Source of the DNA: Microbacterium sp. LWH3-1.2
GTDB taxonomy: Bacteria > Actinomycetota > Actinomycetes > Actinomycetales > Microbacteriaceae
DNA: 64,000 nucleotides
Direction: 5' to 3'
Assembly: GCF_040675855.1 (NCBI RefSeq)
Contig: NZ_JBEGIK010000001.1
Span: forward strand, 2,666,001 to 2,730,000
Positions 19,687-30,194 of this stretch are shown piece after piece; position 1 is the first letter of the stretch; every line of letters begins with the position of its first letter. The notes under the pieces are model-generated. The model did not search any database, was not told the origin of the DNA, and worked only from the letters and a program-made list of their open reading frames with translations. The position numbers and the translations under genes are program-made.

Positions 19687-20709
19687 ATGTCTTCTCAGGG
19701 CCTCGCCCTCTCGAACCGCCTTCGCTACCTCGCCTGGCGGGTCCGTCGCATCGATGTAGGCTCCGTGCTGGAGCGCGCGCACGAGACCGCGCACGCGCAC
19801 GGCAAGTGGACCCCCGCGGTCGTGGTCGACATGCTGTGGTCGGCCGGTTTCAAGCAGGTCGGCTTCCAGGACTACGTCGACTACGACTTCGCGATCCTGA
19901 ACCGGTCGGAGCGGGCGACCTACATGACGCATCCGGTCTCGAACGAGCTGTCGCAGAAGTACGACGATCCCGCCTACCGGGGCCGGTTCCAGGACAAGGT
20001 CGAGTTCGACCGCACGTTCAGCGACTTCCTCCGTCGGGAATGGATGGTCGTCGAGGAGGGCAATGCCGACGCGGTGCGCACCTTCGCCCAGAAGCACGGC
20101 ACGATCGTCACGAAGGAGCCGGTGGGCCAGGCGGGCACGGGTGTGCACCGCTACCACGCAGCCGACGTCTCGGATTGGGACGACTTCCACCGCGGGCTGC
20201 TGTCGCGCGGCGAGCTGCTGATCGAGGAGGTCATCCGCCAGCACGCCGACCTCGCGGCCGTGTGCCCCGGAACCGTGAACACCACGCGTGTCACCGCGTT
20301 CTTCGACGGCGAGAAGACCCACATCCTGGCGATGGCGCAGAAGTTCGGTCGCGGGGCGGTGAGCGACCAGATGACCTTCGGCGGCTTCTACACGATGCTC
20401 GACGAGAACGGCCATGCCGTCGGCCCCGGCTACGACTCGCATGGCCACGTGCACGAGAAGCACCCAGACAGCGGCTTCCTCATCGCAGACTTCCAGCTGC
20501 CCATGATCGACGAGGTCAGGGCGTTCGTCGACCAGGTCGCGCGCGTCGTGCCCCAGATCCAGTACGTCGGCTGGGACATCGTGGTCTCGCCGGACGGTCC
20601 GGTGCTCGTCGAGGGCAACTGGGGCGCCGGTGTCTACGAGAACAAGCCGAGCGTCACCGGCATCCGCACCGGCCACAAGCCCCGCTACCGCGAGGCGATC
20701 GGATTCTGA
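19687..20709 (+). CDS. ATP-grasp protein of the sugar-transfer-associated type
   Basis: A 340-residue ATP-grasp protein that resembles the 'sugar-transfer associated ATP-grasp' family (ATPgrasp_ST). Visible parts are IVTKEPVGQAGTGVHRY (nucleotide-binding lysine and glycine loop), LLIEEVIRQH, PGTVNTTRVTAFF, and the C-terminal metal-binding YVGWDIVVSPDGPVLVEGNWG. Family members join a carboxylate to an amine or similar nucleophile via an acyl phosphate; the substrate here is unknown. It has no signal peptide. It is divergent from the racemase-like pair with only 43 bp between starts, and is followed by a strong terminator. ATG 19687 is preceded by CGGAG. Confidence 0.8.
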   Translation: MSSQGLALSNRLRYLAWRVRRIDVGSVLERAHETAHAHGKWTPAVVVDMLWSAGFKQVGFQDYVDYDFAILNRSERATYMTHPVSNELSQKYDDPAYRGRFQDKVEFDRTFSDFLRREWMVVEEGNADAVRTFAQKHGTIVTKEPVGQAGTGVHRYHAADVSDWDDFHRGLLSRGELLIEEVIRQHADLAAVCPGTVNTTRVTAFFDGEKTHILAMAQKFGRGAVSDQMTFGGFYTMLDENGHAVGPGYDSHGHVHEKHPDSGFLIADFQLPMIDEVRAFVDQVARVVPQIQYVGWDIVVSPDGPVLVEGNWGAGVYENKPSVTGIRTGHKPRYREAIGF

Positions 20710-20721
20710 CCTCGCTCCGAA

Positions 20722-20768
20722 CACGCGAGAGGCGCGGCATCCGTGAAGGATGCCGCGCCTCTCGCGTG
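20722..20768. terminator. bidirectional terminator after the ATP-grasp gene
   Basis: A perfect 21-bp stem with a GTGAA loop (left arm 20722-20742, right arm 20748-20768), 13 bp after the ATP-grasp stop and 8 bp before the end of the convergent CofE-like gene. Confidence 0.85.
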
Positions 20769-20775
20769 GGCCGGT

Positions 20776-21467
20776 TCAGATCGTCCGGACGATGCCGAGC
20801 GGCGTCGACTGGTGGCCCTGACCCAGCGGGTTGTCCCTGAGGATCGAGACGAGACGCTTCTCTTCCGCCTTGTCGAGCGTGGAGCCGAGGATGTTGCCGC
20901 CGAGGTCGTTGATGTCGACCACGGCCACCTCGGGTACCCCGCCGAGCAGCGCCTTGAGGTGGGTCGCGACCTCGCGCGGGCGCTCGGGTCCGAGCACGAC
21001 GGCCTTGTTGTACGGGGGGATCGTTCCCGACGTCGGTCCGTCGATCGCGCGGGCTTTGTCGCCGGCGATGCGATAGAAGTCGCCCTTGCGGCCGAACAGC
21101 TTGGTCACGGCGGAGACGGCGGCCGCGAAGAGGATGCGGAGCGTGCCGCACTCTCGCAGCGCCATCTCCATCGTCTCGGGCATGCCGAGTCCGATGCCGT
21201 AGGGCGTGCGGGTGACGTACTTCGAGAGGAAGAGCGCCAACCTGCGCGGCGTGATGTCCTCGACGAGGTACGAGCGTCCCTGCGTGATCGCGACGATCTT
21301 CTCCGTCACGAACAGCAGGTCGCCTTCGCGCACCGCATCGGCCGCGTACTCGCGGACGAAGGCGTCGAGGTCGTCGCCCGGCATCACGACCCGCGTGCGG
21401 ATCGGGATGCGCGCGAACGACGAGCCTTCGACCTGTACGGTGAGCGCCTTGCCGGCGTTCGCCTCAC

Positions 21468-21471
<4 letters not shown>
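20776..21471 (-). CDS. coenzyme F420-0:L-glutamate ligase-like (CofE superfamily) protein
   Basis: A 231-residue protein of the F420-0:gamma-glutamyl ligase superfamily. The N-terminal part fits well ([34 protein letters not shown]). However, the CofE motifs GVDxSN and DTFGRPWR are not present; instead there are [15 protein letters not shown] and [14 protein letters not shown]. No F420 biosynthesis gene is nearby. It is thus probably a glutamate or other amino acid ligase with a substrate other than F420-0. Its ATG overlaps the sigA stop (ATGA), so it is translationally coupled to the primary sigma factor gene, which implies constitutive expression. True CofE activity remains possible. Confidence 0.75.
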
Positions 21472-22814
<1,343 letters not shown>

Positions 22815-23062
22815 GTTTCGCCTTTCACCGGTCGAAGCGCCCTGCGCCTCTCCGGTCGGTTCGGACACTAGTAAGACCCTTGTCAAGTCCACATCTTCGA
22901 AAGGGTGCCCCACGAAGATGGTTGACAACGGGTCAGAGCGTCTAGTATCTCATACTTGCCGTGCGCCACCAGCATCGCCCTGCCGCGACCAGGCGCACCT
23001 CCATCTCCCATGTCAACACCCCGCACGGGCGTCGAATTCCTCCGACGCACGGGGCGGCGCGA

Positions 23063-23983
23063 TCAGGAGCCGCGCTTGTCGTCCTCCGCCGGCCGCGTTG
23101 CCAGGAACCGCTCGAGTTCGGCCGCCAGCTCGTCGGCACTGGGCAGGTCGCCCGTGTGGATCATCGGGGTCGCGAGAGTGGATCCGGCCATGTAGGCGTC
23201 GTAGCGCTCCTCGAGGCCCTGCACCATGCGCGCGAGCTCGTCGCTGCCCTCGATCTGCTCGGTGACCTTCTCGAGATACTCGCGGTTCTCCTCGCGCAGC
23301 TCGTCGCCCGCGAAGACGAGTCCTGTCGCGACGGTGAGGCTGTCGAGAGCCGCCAGAGCGGCGGCGGGGTACTCGGTGTCGCCGAGATAGTGCGGGATCA
23401 GCAGCACGAAGCCCGCGACGCGCACGCCCGCGGCGGCGAGCCGGTACTCGAGCAGGTGACCCGCCGTCGCCGGCACCTGCGTGTGGGGCTGCCACACCGA
23501 GTGCGCCTCGGTCAGTTCCGACCGGGTTCCGCTCACCGTCGTGCCGATCGGGCGCGTGTGAGGCACGGGCATCGGGATCGCATGGACCCACGTCACCGTC
23601 GACACGCCGTACAGCTCTGTGAATTCCAGGATCGCCTCGGTGAAGGCATCCCAGGCGAAGTCCGGCTCGTAGCCTGCCAGCAGCAGGAACGGCTGCCCGA
23701 GCGCGTCGTGGGCGAACGACAGCTCCAGACGGGACGGGCGGTAGTCGGTGAGGTGGTCCTTCTCGAACGACACGATCGGGCGGCGTGCGCGGTAGTCCAG
23801 CAGCGTGTCGTTGGAGAACACCGCGAGGGGCGTCGGCGAGAGCTCGTCGCGGAAGTAGTCGATCACTCGGCTCACGGCGCTGCCGGCATCGGTGAACCCG
23901 GTGAGGGCGATCACCAGCGGCAACCCGCGCGGCACGGGCGGCGCTGACGCCGCACGTTCGAACAGCGGGCCGGGAAAAGGCAT
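23063..23983 (-). CDS. PAC2 family protein (proteasome assembly chaperone-like)
   Basis: A 306-residue PAC2 family protein. Features are VIALTGFTDAGSAVSRVIDYF at the N terminus, VHAIPMPVPHTRPI in the middle, and a C-terminal helical segment (ELREENREYLEKVTEQIEGSDELARMVQGLEERYDAY). Bacterial PAC2 proteins resemble the eukaryotic proteasome assembly chaperone 2; their job in actinobacteria is not settled. The start at 23983 is supported by a TAGCAT -10 ending exactly 6 nt upstream, with no Shine-Dalgarno, so it is probably leaderless. It is divergent from pepA. Confidence 0.87.
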   Translation of the reverse strand: MPFPGPLFERAASAPPVPRGLPLVIALTGFTDAGSAVSRVIDYFRDELSPTPLAVFSNDTLLDYRARRPIVSFEKDHLTDYRPSRLELSFAHDALGQPFLLLAGYEPDFAWDAFTEAILEFTELYGVSTVTWVHAIPMPVPHTRPIGTTVSGTRSELTEAHSVWQPHTQVPATAGHLLEYRLAAAGVRVAGFVLLIPHYLGDTEYPAAALAALDSLTVATGLVFAGDELREENREYLEKVTEQIEGSDELARMVQGLEERYDAYMAGSTLATPMIHTGDLPSADELAAELERFLATRPAEDDKRGS

Positions 23984-23989
23984 GCCCCC

Positions 23990-23995
23990 ATGCTA
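23990..23995 (-). promoter_or_regulatory. -10 element (TAGCAT) of leaderless PAC2 gene
   Basis: TAGCAT on the minus strand, 6 nt before the PAC2 ATG. Confidence 0.5.
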
Positions 23996-24055
23996 CGAGC
24001 CGTCCGCGGAGCTCGGGTCGTGACGGTCGCGCTCAGAGCGAACAGTCGTCGTCCC

Positions 24056-24061
24056 TAGGAT
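24056..24061 (+). promoter_or_regulatory. -10 element (TAGGAT) of leaderless pepA
   Basis: TAGGAT ends 7 nt before ATG 24069 and overlaps the alternative ATG at 24060. A transcript beginning near 24069 would exclude the upstream ATG, which decides the start. Confidence 0.5.
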
Positions 24062-24068
24062 GGAGACC

Positions 24069-25556
24069 ATGTCGCTCCCCGACCTCGAGTACCGCACTGC
24101 ACCCGTCCGAGAGTCCGACGCCGACCTTCTCCTCCTCGCGCTCCCCCCGCTCGACGCCGATGGAAGCCCCGATCTCTCGGACTGGCCCGGACTGGCCGAG
24201 GCGCTGTCGGGAGTGGGCTTCACCGGTGCCGTAGGCGCCTGGGTGCGGGTCCACGTGCCCGATGCGACGACGGTTCCGCTGGCTGTCGTGGGGACCGGTT
24301 CGGCTCCGGATGCTGCGGCCCTGCGCGATGCGGTCGGCGCGGCTGTCCGCGCCATCACCGGGTTCGCGACGGTCGCCGTCGCCGCGCCCTTCGCCGATCC
24401 GTCGCTGTGGACGGCGGCCGCGGAGGGCGCCGCGCTCGGCGGCTACCGCTTCGAGGGGTACAAGACCGAGGCGCCGAAGCCTCGCGCGCAGCGCGTGGTC
24501 GTGCACGGCACCGCCGAGCCGGACCACGTCGCGCTCAGGCTGATCGTGGAGACCGCAGCATCCGTCGCCCTCGTCAAGGACCTCGTGAACACCCCGGCGG
24601 AATGGCTCGGGCCCGCGGATGTCGCCGCGCGTGCCACCGAGTCCGTCGCAGACCTGCCGGTCACGGTCGAGGTCCTCGATGAGGAGGCGCTGCGCGAGCA
24701 GGGCTTCGGTGGGATCCTCGGCGTGGGGCAGGGCTCGGATCGCCCGCCGCGCCTCATCCGCCTCGAGTACGCGCCCGAGGGCGCCGCCAGGCACGTGGCG
24801 CTGGTGGGCAAGGGCATCACGTTCGATACCGGTGGCCTGTCGCTGAAACCGGCCGCGTCGATGGTGGGGATGAAGTACGACATGGCGGGCGCCGCAACCG
24901 TGCTCGGCGTGCTGCGGGCCGCGGCGTCCGTCGGCGCTCCTGTCAAAGTGACGGCGTGGCTCTGCGTCGCCGACAACATGCCCTCGGGCCGCGCCACGCG
25001 CCCCGGCGACGTGCTGCGCCTGCTCGACGGCACGACCGTCGAGGTGCTCAACACCGACGCCGAGGGCCGCCTCGTGCTCGCCGACGGACTGGTCGCGGCC
25101 AGCCGGGAGAAGCCCGACGTGATCGTCGATGTCGCAACGCTCACCGGTGCGATCCTCATCGCCCTCGGCACGCGTCACACCGGCGTGATGGGAGACGACG
25201 ACGCCGTGGCCGCCTACCTCGCCGCGGCTGGCGAGACCGGCGAGCCCGCATGGCAGCTGCCCCTCCCCGCCCACATGGTCGAGGAGCTCGACTCCCCGAT
25301 CGCCGACCTGCAGAACGCCAAGATCGGCGACCCAGCCGGCGGCTCGCTGTTCGCAGGACTGTTCCTGCGCCACTTCGTCGGCCGCACCGCCGACGAGACG
25401 GATGCGCCCCGAATCCCCTGGGTGCATCTCGACATCGCCGGAAGCGGGACTCACAAGGGTGCGCCGTACGGCTTCACCGACAAGGGACCGACTGCCGCCA
25501 CCGTGCGCAGCCTGATCCGCTTCGTCCTGGCTGACCTCGATGAGGAGGCACGATGA
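24069..25556 (+). CDS. pepA: leucyl aminopeptidase (M17)
   Basis: A cytosolic two-metal aminopeptidase that removes N-terminal amino acids, mainly leucine, in peptide turnover; 495 residues. The catalytic domain shows the metal and catalytic lysine motif VGKGITFDTGGLSLKP (about residue 246) and the family signature NTDAEGRLVLADGL (about 327), plus a C-terminal WVHLDIAGSGTHKG. The N-terminal macro-like domain is present. ATG 24069 is chosen over ATG 24060 because a -10 lies 7 nt before it. Its stop overlaps lpd by ATGA, so the two genes are cotranscribed. Confidence 0.93.
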   Translation: MSLPDLEYRTAPVRESDADLLLLALPPLDADGSPDLSDWPGLAEALSGVGFTGAVGAWVRVHVPDATTVPLAVVGTGSAPDAAALRDAVGAAVRAITGFATVAVAAPFADPSLWTAAAEGAALGGYRFEGYKTEAPKPRAQRVVVHGTAEPDHVALRLIVETAASVALVKDLVNTPAEWLGPADVAARATESVADLPVTVEVLDEEALREQGFGGILGVGQGSDRPPRLIRLEYAPEGAARHVALVGKGITFDTGGLSLKPAASMVGMKYDMAGAATVLGVLRAAASVGAPVKVTAWLCVADNMPSGRATRPGDVLRLLDGTTVEVLNTDAEGRLVLADGLVAASREKPDVIVDVATLTGAILIALGTRHTGVMGDDDAVAAYLAAAGETGEPAWQLPLPAHMVEELDSPIADLQNAKIGDPAGGSLFAGLFLRHFVGRTADETDAPRIPWVHLDIAGSGTHKGAPYGFTDKGPTAATVRSLIRFVLADLDEEAR

Positions 25557-26926
25557 CCGACCACTCCTTCGATCTCGTCGTACTCGGCGGTGGAAGCGGC
25601 GGCTACGCGGCCGCACTCCGCGCCGCGGAACTCGGCAAGACCGTGGCCCTTGTGGAGAAGGACAAGGTGGGAGGCACGTGCCTGCACCGCGGGTGCATCC
25701 CGACGAAGGCGCTGCTGCATGCTGCCGAGGTGGCCGACACGGCACGGGATGCTGCGGCCATCGGCATCCGCGCGACGTTCGACGGCATCGACCCGGCGGG
25801 CGTCCGCGCCTACCGCGAAGGCATCGTCGCGAAGAAGTACAAGGGACTCGAGGGCCTGGTCAAGGCCCGCGGCATCACCGTCGTGAGCGGAGAGGGCCGC
25901 CTCGAGGCGGGTCCCGCCGTGCGCGTCGGCGACGACCTCTATCGCGGCACCGACGTCGTGCTGGCCACGGGCTCGTACAGCCGGACGCTGCCCGGGCTGG
26001 AGATCGGCGGTCGAATCCTCACCAGCGAGCACGCCCTCGAGCTCGACGAGATCCCCGGCAGCGTCGTCATCCTGGGCGGCGGGGTCATCGGCGTCGAGTT
26101 CGCGAGCGTCTGGCGCTCGTTCGGCGCCGAGGTCACCATCGTCGAGGCACTCGACCACCTCGTGCCCAACGAAGACGTCGCGCTCAGCAAGGGCCTCGAG
26201 CGCGCGTTCCGACGCCGCGGCATCCCGTACTCCCTCGGGGTGCGGTTCCAGAGTGCGTCGCAGACCGCGGACGCGGTGACGGTGACGCTCGAGGACGGCA
26301 AGACCTTCACCGCGGACTACCTGCTCGTCGCCGTCGGGCGCGGGCCGGCGACCGCGGGCCTCGGCTACGAGGACGCCGGTGTGACGATCGATCGCGGCTT
26401 CGTCATCACCGACGAGCGGCTGCGCACCGGGGTCGACCACGTGTGGGCGGTGGGTGACATCGTCCCCGGCCCCCAACTCGCCCACCGCGGATTCCAGCAG
26501 GGCATCTTCGTCGCCGAGGAGATCGCGGGTCTGTCGCCCGTCGTGATCCCCGACGCCCACATCCCCAAGGTCACGTACAGCCACCCGGAGGTCGCGTCCG
26601 TGGGCCTCACAGAGGCGCAGGCCGCCGCCGCGCACGGCGCGGACGACGTCGTCTCCTACGAGTACAACCTCGCAGGCAACGGCAAGAGCGAGATCCTCGG
26701 CACGAGCGGCATCGTCAAGGTCGTGCGCGCCAAGGACGGCCCGGTCCTCGGCGTCCACCTGATCGGCGACCGCGTCGGCGAACTCATCACCGAGGGACAG
26801 CTCGTCGTCGGCTGGGAAGCCCACCCCGAAGACATCGCGCCGTTCATCCACGCGCACCCGACCCAGTCCGAAGCGCTCGGCGAGGCGTTCCTCGCTCTGG
26901 CGGGCAAGCCGCTGCACGCGCTGTGA
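25553..26926 (+). CDS. lpdA: dihydrolipoyl dehydrogenase (E3)
   Basis: FAD-dependent E3 subunit that reoxidises lipoyl groups of the pyruvate and 2-oxoglutarate dehydrogenase complexes with NAD+; 457 residues. FAD-binding GGGSGGYAA is at residues 12-20, the redox-active disulfide is C43/C48 in GGTCLHRGCIPTKA, the NAD-binding site is ILGGGVIGVEFA, and the C-terminal His-Glu pair is in HAHPTQSEA. It starts within the pepA stop (ATGA) and is followed 62 bp later by sucB, the E2 gene. Confidence 0.96.
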   Translation: MTDHSFDLVVLGGGSGGYAAALRAAELGKTVALVEKDKVGGTCLHRGCIPTKALLHAAEVADTARDAAAIGIRATFDGIDPAGVRAYREGIVAKKYKGLEGLVKARGITVVSGEGRLEAGPAVRVGDDLYRGTDVVLATGSYSRTLPGLEIGGRILTSEHALELDEIPGSVVILGGGVIGVEFASVWRSFGAEVTIVEALDHLVPNEDVALSKGLERAFRRRGIPYSLGVRFQSASQTADAVTVTLEDGKTFTADYLLVAVGRGPATAGLGYEDAGVTIDRGFVITDERLRTGVDHVWAVGDIVPGPQLAHRGFQQGIFVAEEIAGLSPVVIPDAHIPKVTYSHPEVASVGLTEAQAAAAHGADDVVSYEYNLAGNGKSEILGTSGIVKVVRAKDGPVLGVHLIGDRVGELITEGQLVVGWEAHPEDIAPFIHAHPTQSEALGEAFLALAGKPLHAL

Positions 26927-26988
26927 CCCTCCGGGGCGCGCCCCATCACTAAGCTAGATCCGATATTTCTTCAGAAGGAGACATCCTC

Positions 26989-28737
26989 ATGAGCACATCC
27001 GTGGTCCTCCCCGCTCTCGGCGAGAGCGTGACCGAGGGAACGGTCACCCGCTGGCTCAAGAACGTCGGCGACACGGTCCAGGCGGACGAGGGCCTGCTCG
27101 AGATCTCCACGGACAAGGTGGACACCGAGATCCCTTCGCCGGTCAGCGGCGTGATCGAGGAGATCCTCGTGCAGGAGGACGAGACCGTCGAGGTCGGCGC
27201 CGTGCTGGCGAAGATCGGTGACGGCTCCGGAACCCCCGCCGCCGCCCCGGCTCCCGAGGCCGCCGAGGCGCAGGCCGCGCCCGCTGAAGCCGCCCCTGCG
27301 GCGCCCGCGGAGGCTCCGGCAGCCCCGGCGGAGGCCGCGCCGGCAGCCGCTGCCGCGCAGCCCGCCGCGTCCGCAGGCGGAGGCAAGGATGTCGTCCTGC
27401 CCGAGCTCGGGGAGAGCGTCACGGAGGGCACCGTCACCCGCTGGCTCAAGCAGATCGGCGAGGAGGTCGCCGTCGACGAGCCGCTCCTCGAGATCTCGAC
27501 CGACAAGGTCGACACCGAGATCCCGTCGCCGTTCGCCGGCGTGCTTACCGAGATCCTGGTCGCCGAAGACGAGACCGCCGCCGTTGGCTCGCCGCTCGCC
27601 CGCATCGGGGAGGCCGGCGCGGTGGCCGCCGCCGCAGCGCCTGCTCAGGCACCGGCCGCTGAGGCTCCGGCTCCGGCCGCTGCACCGGCTCCTGCCCCGG
27701 CCGCCGCTCCCGCGGCCGCTCCTGCCCCGGCTCCCGCTCCCGCGGCCGCCCCGACCCCGGCCGCCGCTCCTGCTCCCGCCGCGGCCCCTGCGCCCGCTGC
27801 TCCGGCGCTTGTCGCCGAGGAGGACGGGATCACCTACGTCACGCCGCTCGTTCGTCGCCTCGCCCAGCAGCAGGGCGTCGACCTCGGTTCGGTGAAGGGC
27901 ACCGGCGTCGGCGGTCGCATCCGCAAGGAGGACGTGCTCAAGGCGGCGGAGGCCGCAGCGTCCGCTCCTGCCGCGGCTGCCGCTGCCGCTGCGCCCGCTC
28001 CCGCGCCGCTCGAGGTGTCGCCGCTGCGCGGCACCACGCAGCCGATGTCGCGTCTGCGCAAGGTGCTCGCCGCGCGGGCCGTGGAGTCGATGCAGTCGAC
28101 GGCGCAGCTGACCTCGGTTGTCGAGGTGGACGTCACGAAGCTCGCGACCTTCCGCGACAGGGTGAAGAACGACTTCCTGGCGAAGACGGGCGACAAGCTG
28201 TCGTTCCTGCCGTTCTTCGCACTGGCCGCCGCCGAGGCGCTCCAGGCGTACCCCGTCGTGAACTCGACGGTGGACGGCGATCAGATCGTCTACCCGGCGA
28301 GCGAGAACCTCTCCATCGCGGTCGACACCGAGCGCGGGCTCCTGACTCCGGTGCTCCGTGACGCGGCGGGCAAGCATCTCGCCCAGATCGCGCATGAGAT
28401 CGCCGACCTCGCCGCGCGCACCCGCGACAACAAGCTGAAGCCCGACGAGCTCGCGGGCGGCACGTTCACACTGACCAACACCGGTTCGCGCGGCGCGCTG
28501 TTCGACACCCCCGTCGTCTTCCTGCCCCAGACCGCGATCCTCGGCACCGGCGTGGTCGTCAAGCGTCCCGGGGTCGTGACGGTCGACGGCAAAGACGCGA
28601 TCTCGGTGCGCTCGTACGTCTACCTCGCGCTGTCGTACGACCACCGCGTCATCGACGGTGCGGACGCTGCGCGCTTCCTCGGTGCCGTGAAGACGCGCCT
28701 GGAGGCCGCCGCGTTCGAGGGCAACCTGGGGATCTGA
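26989..28737 (+). CDS. sucB: dihydrolipoamide acyltransferase (E2) of 2-oxoglutarate/pyruvate dehydrogenase, two lipoyl domains
   Basis: E2 core subunit, 582 residues. Two nearly identical lipoyl domains are present, with lipoylated lysines K43 and K173 in [13 protein letters not shown]. Ala/Pro-rich flexible linkers, very long after the second lipoyl domain, lead to a peripheral-subunit-binding domain ([20 protein letters not shown], about 280-315) and the acyltransferase domain ending in [14 protein letters not shown] with the catalytic histidine near 551. In actinobacteria such an E2 can serve both complexes; AceE is encoded at 44125 in this window. A consensus AGAAGGAGA site precedes the ATG. 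The lpd neighbour supports complex assembly. Confidence 0.93.
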   Translation: MSTSVVLPALGESVTEGTVTRWLKNVGDTVQADEGLLEISTDKVDTEIPSPVSGVIEEILVQEDETVEVGAVLAKIGDGSGTPAAAPAPEAAEAQAAPAEAAPAAPAEAPAAPAEAAPAAAAAQPAASAGGGKDVVLPELGESVTEGTVTRWLKQIGEEVAVDEPLLEISTDKVDTEIPSPFAGVLTEILVAEDETAAVGSPLARIGEAGAVAAAAAPAQAPAAEAPAPAAAPAPAPAAAPAAAPAPAPAPAAAPTPAAAPAPAAAPAPAAPALVAEEDGITYVTPLVRRLAQQQGVDLGSVKGTGVGGRIRKEDVLKAAEAAASAPAAAAAAAAPAPAPLEVSPLRGTTQPMSRLRKVLAARAVESMQSTAQLTSVVEVDVTKLATFRDRVKNDFLAKTGDKLSFLPFFALAAAEALQAYPVVNSTVDGDQIVYPASENLSIAVDTERGLLTPVLRDAAGKHLAQIAHEIADLAARTRDNKLKPDELAGGTFTLTNTGSRGALFDTPVVFLPQTAILGTGVVVKRPGVVTVDGKDAISVRSYVYLALSYDHRVIDGADAARFLGAVKTRLEAAAFEGNLGI

Positions 28738-28756
28738 TCGGGGGCGGTTCCCGCTT

Positions 28757-30070
28757 CTATGGCTGCTGCGCGACGTCGGAGACGTCGCGCAGCAGCCATT
28801 TCTCGTCTGCGCGCAGGATCACGACCATCTGCGACGGGATGGACGCGTCGCTCGCATCCACCCGGAGCACCGCGATGTCGCCGAAGTCATCCAGGAGCGT
28901 CACGGTGCGCCCCGCGGCAGGCAGGTCGATGGCGCCGCCGGCCAGCGGCGTGGCCTCCACGGTCACGTCCGTGAGGCAGGCGTCGTCGTGTCCGACGCAG
29001 GCGTTCCGTGCGTCCAGCAGCTCTCCCGTGATCCGAGCGAGGTCGGCGGACTCCCCCGCCGGCGCGCCGCCAGTCGATGTCGCCCGTGGGGCGGAAGCGG
29101 CCGGAACGGATGCTGCGGGCTGGGGTGGCGCGGTCGGCGCAGCGCTCGCTCGGTCGTCGGTTGCTACCCCGCTCGCGGTCGGCCATAGCGCGCCGCCGGC
29201 GAGGACGGCCGCCGCGACGGCTCCGCCGACAAGCCACGGCGTGCGTCGCGTTCCGGTCTTCGCCCCGTCCCCCGTGCGTCGCAGTCGCCGCCACATCGCT
29301 GTCGTCGCGCGCGACACGGAGTCCGCGAGTTCGTCGTCCACGCCGGCGACGAGCGTCTGCCACATCGAACGCGGTGCGGGCTCGTGTGTCACGTCGGCCA
29401 CGCGCGTCTCCTCATGCGCACGAGCAACGGCATCGGTGGCGCTCCGGGGGCTGAGGCTGACCGTGCTGAGCGGCTCCGCGTCGGCCAGGGCGAACAGCGC
29501 CTCCTCGACCGCCTCCAGCTCGTGGACCGAGATGCGCTCGGCGGTGACGGCGCGCAGCACGGTCTGCCACGTGCGGTGCGCCGGAGGGTCGACACTCACC
29601 TGCTCGAGGACGCCCGCTGACGCTTCGAACGCGCGCCGGGCAGAGGCATCCGTCGCCAGCACAGGCCGTCCGGCGTCGTCGAGCCACCAGTCGCCCTCAG
29701 CATCGGGCGCGTTCGCGATCTGCGCGCAGCCGCGCAGCACACTCACTCCCAGCGTGACGGCCTCACCCAGGCTGAGCGGCATCCGCGCGGCACGTCGGCG
29801 CACGAAGTCTTCGAGGCGCTCGGGGCACACCGGCAGCACGACATCGTGTCCGTCGACGCGTCGCACGACGTCGACCGGAGTCAGTACGTGGCCGTCGGGC
29901 GCGGCTTCCCACCCTCTCCACTGCGGGCCGAGAACGGCGGCGTCGACGAGCACCCACGCGTCGCCCCGGGCGGTGCGCACAAGCGTGCCCGGCCACGGGC
30001 AGTCATCCCGCGCCCGCACCGCGCGGATGGCGCGGTAGGGGCTCCTGAGCGTGCCATCGGCGGTCGTCAT
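28757..30070 (-). CDS. single-pass membrane protein with degenerate kinase-like N-terminal region
   Basis: I do not recognise a named family. The protein has 437 residues. Residues 95-160 (PLSLGEAVTLGVSVLRGCAQIANAPDAEGDWWLDDAGRPVLATD...) recall the middle of a Hanks-type kinase C-lobe but lack HRD and DFG residues, so this is at most a pseudokinase. One membrane helix (PWLVGGAVAAAVLAGGALW, about 279-296) is followed by a Ser/Ala/Pro-rich linker and a C-terminal domain of about 100 residues (LARITGELLDARNACVG... to ...LLRDVSDVAQQP) that looks extracytoplasmic, with two cysteines (CVGHDDAC). The ATG at 30070 is the first plausible start. Convergent with sucB, divergent from the DUF4191 gene. 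Confidence 0.7.
   Translation of the reverse strand: MTTADGTLRSPYRAIRAVRARDDCPWPGTLVRTARGDAWVLVDAAVLGPQWRGWEAAPDGHVLTPVDVVRRVDGHDVVLPVCPERLEDFVRRRAARMPLSLGEAVTLGVSVLRGCAQIANAPDAEGDWWLDDAGRPVLATDASARRAFEASAGVLEQVSVDPPAHRTWQTVLRAVTAERISVHELEAVEEALFALADAEPLSTVSLSPRSATDAVARAHEETRVADVTHEPAPRSMWQTLVAGVDDELADSVSRATTAMWRRLRRTGDGAKTGTRRTPWLVGGAVAAAVLAGGALWPTASGVATDDRASAAPTAPPQPAASVPAASAPRATSTGGAPAGESADLARITGELLDARNACVGHDDACLTDVTVEATPLAGGAIDLPAAGRTVTLLDDFGDIAVLRVDASDASIPSQMVVILRADEKWLLRDVSDVAQQP
28760..28798. terminator. terminator after sucB, embedded in the convergent gene's 3' end
   Basis: A perfect 18-bp stem (left arm 28760-28777, loop GGA, right arm 28781-28798), 22 bp after the sucB stop. It lies entirely inside the last codons of the convergent membrane-protein gene, where it encodes the LLRDVSDVAQQP tail. 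Confidence 0.8.
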
Positions 30071-30194
30071 GTCGCCAGTGTGCGGCGCCGTCCTCCCGGG
30101 CCGTCCCGCCCCGGCGACGTCTGTGGATGAATGCCGTGCCTCCTCGGCTGGGGAGGAGCCGAGGAGGAGCCCGCGAAAAGGTACGCTGGAAGCT

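Noticed and set aside
27640..27820. Repetitive GCTCCNGCC-like DNA inside sucB, possible tandem repeat
   Set aside because: It is the Ala/Pro-rich interdomain linker of the E2 protein; the repeat reflects codon composition, not a mobile or regulatory repeat.
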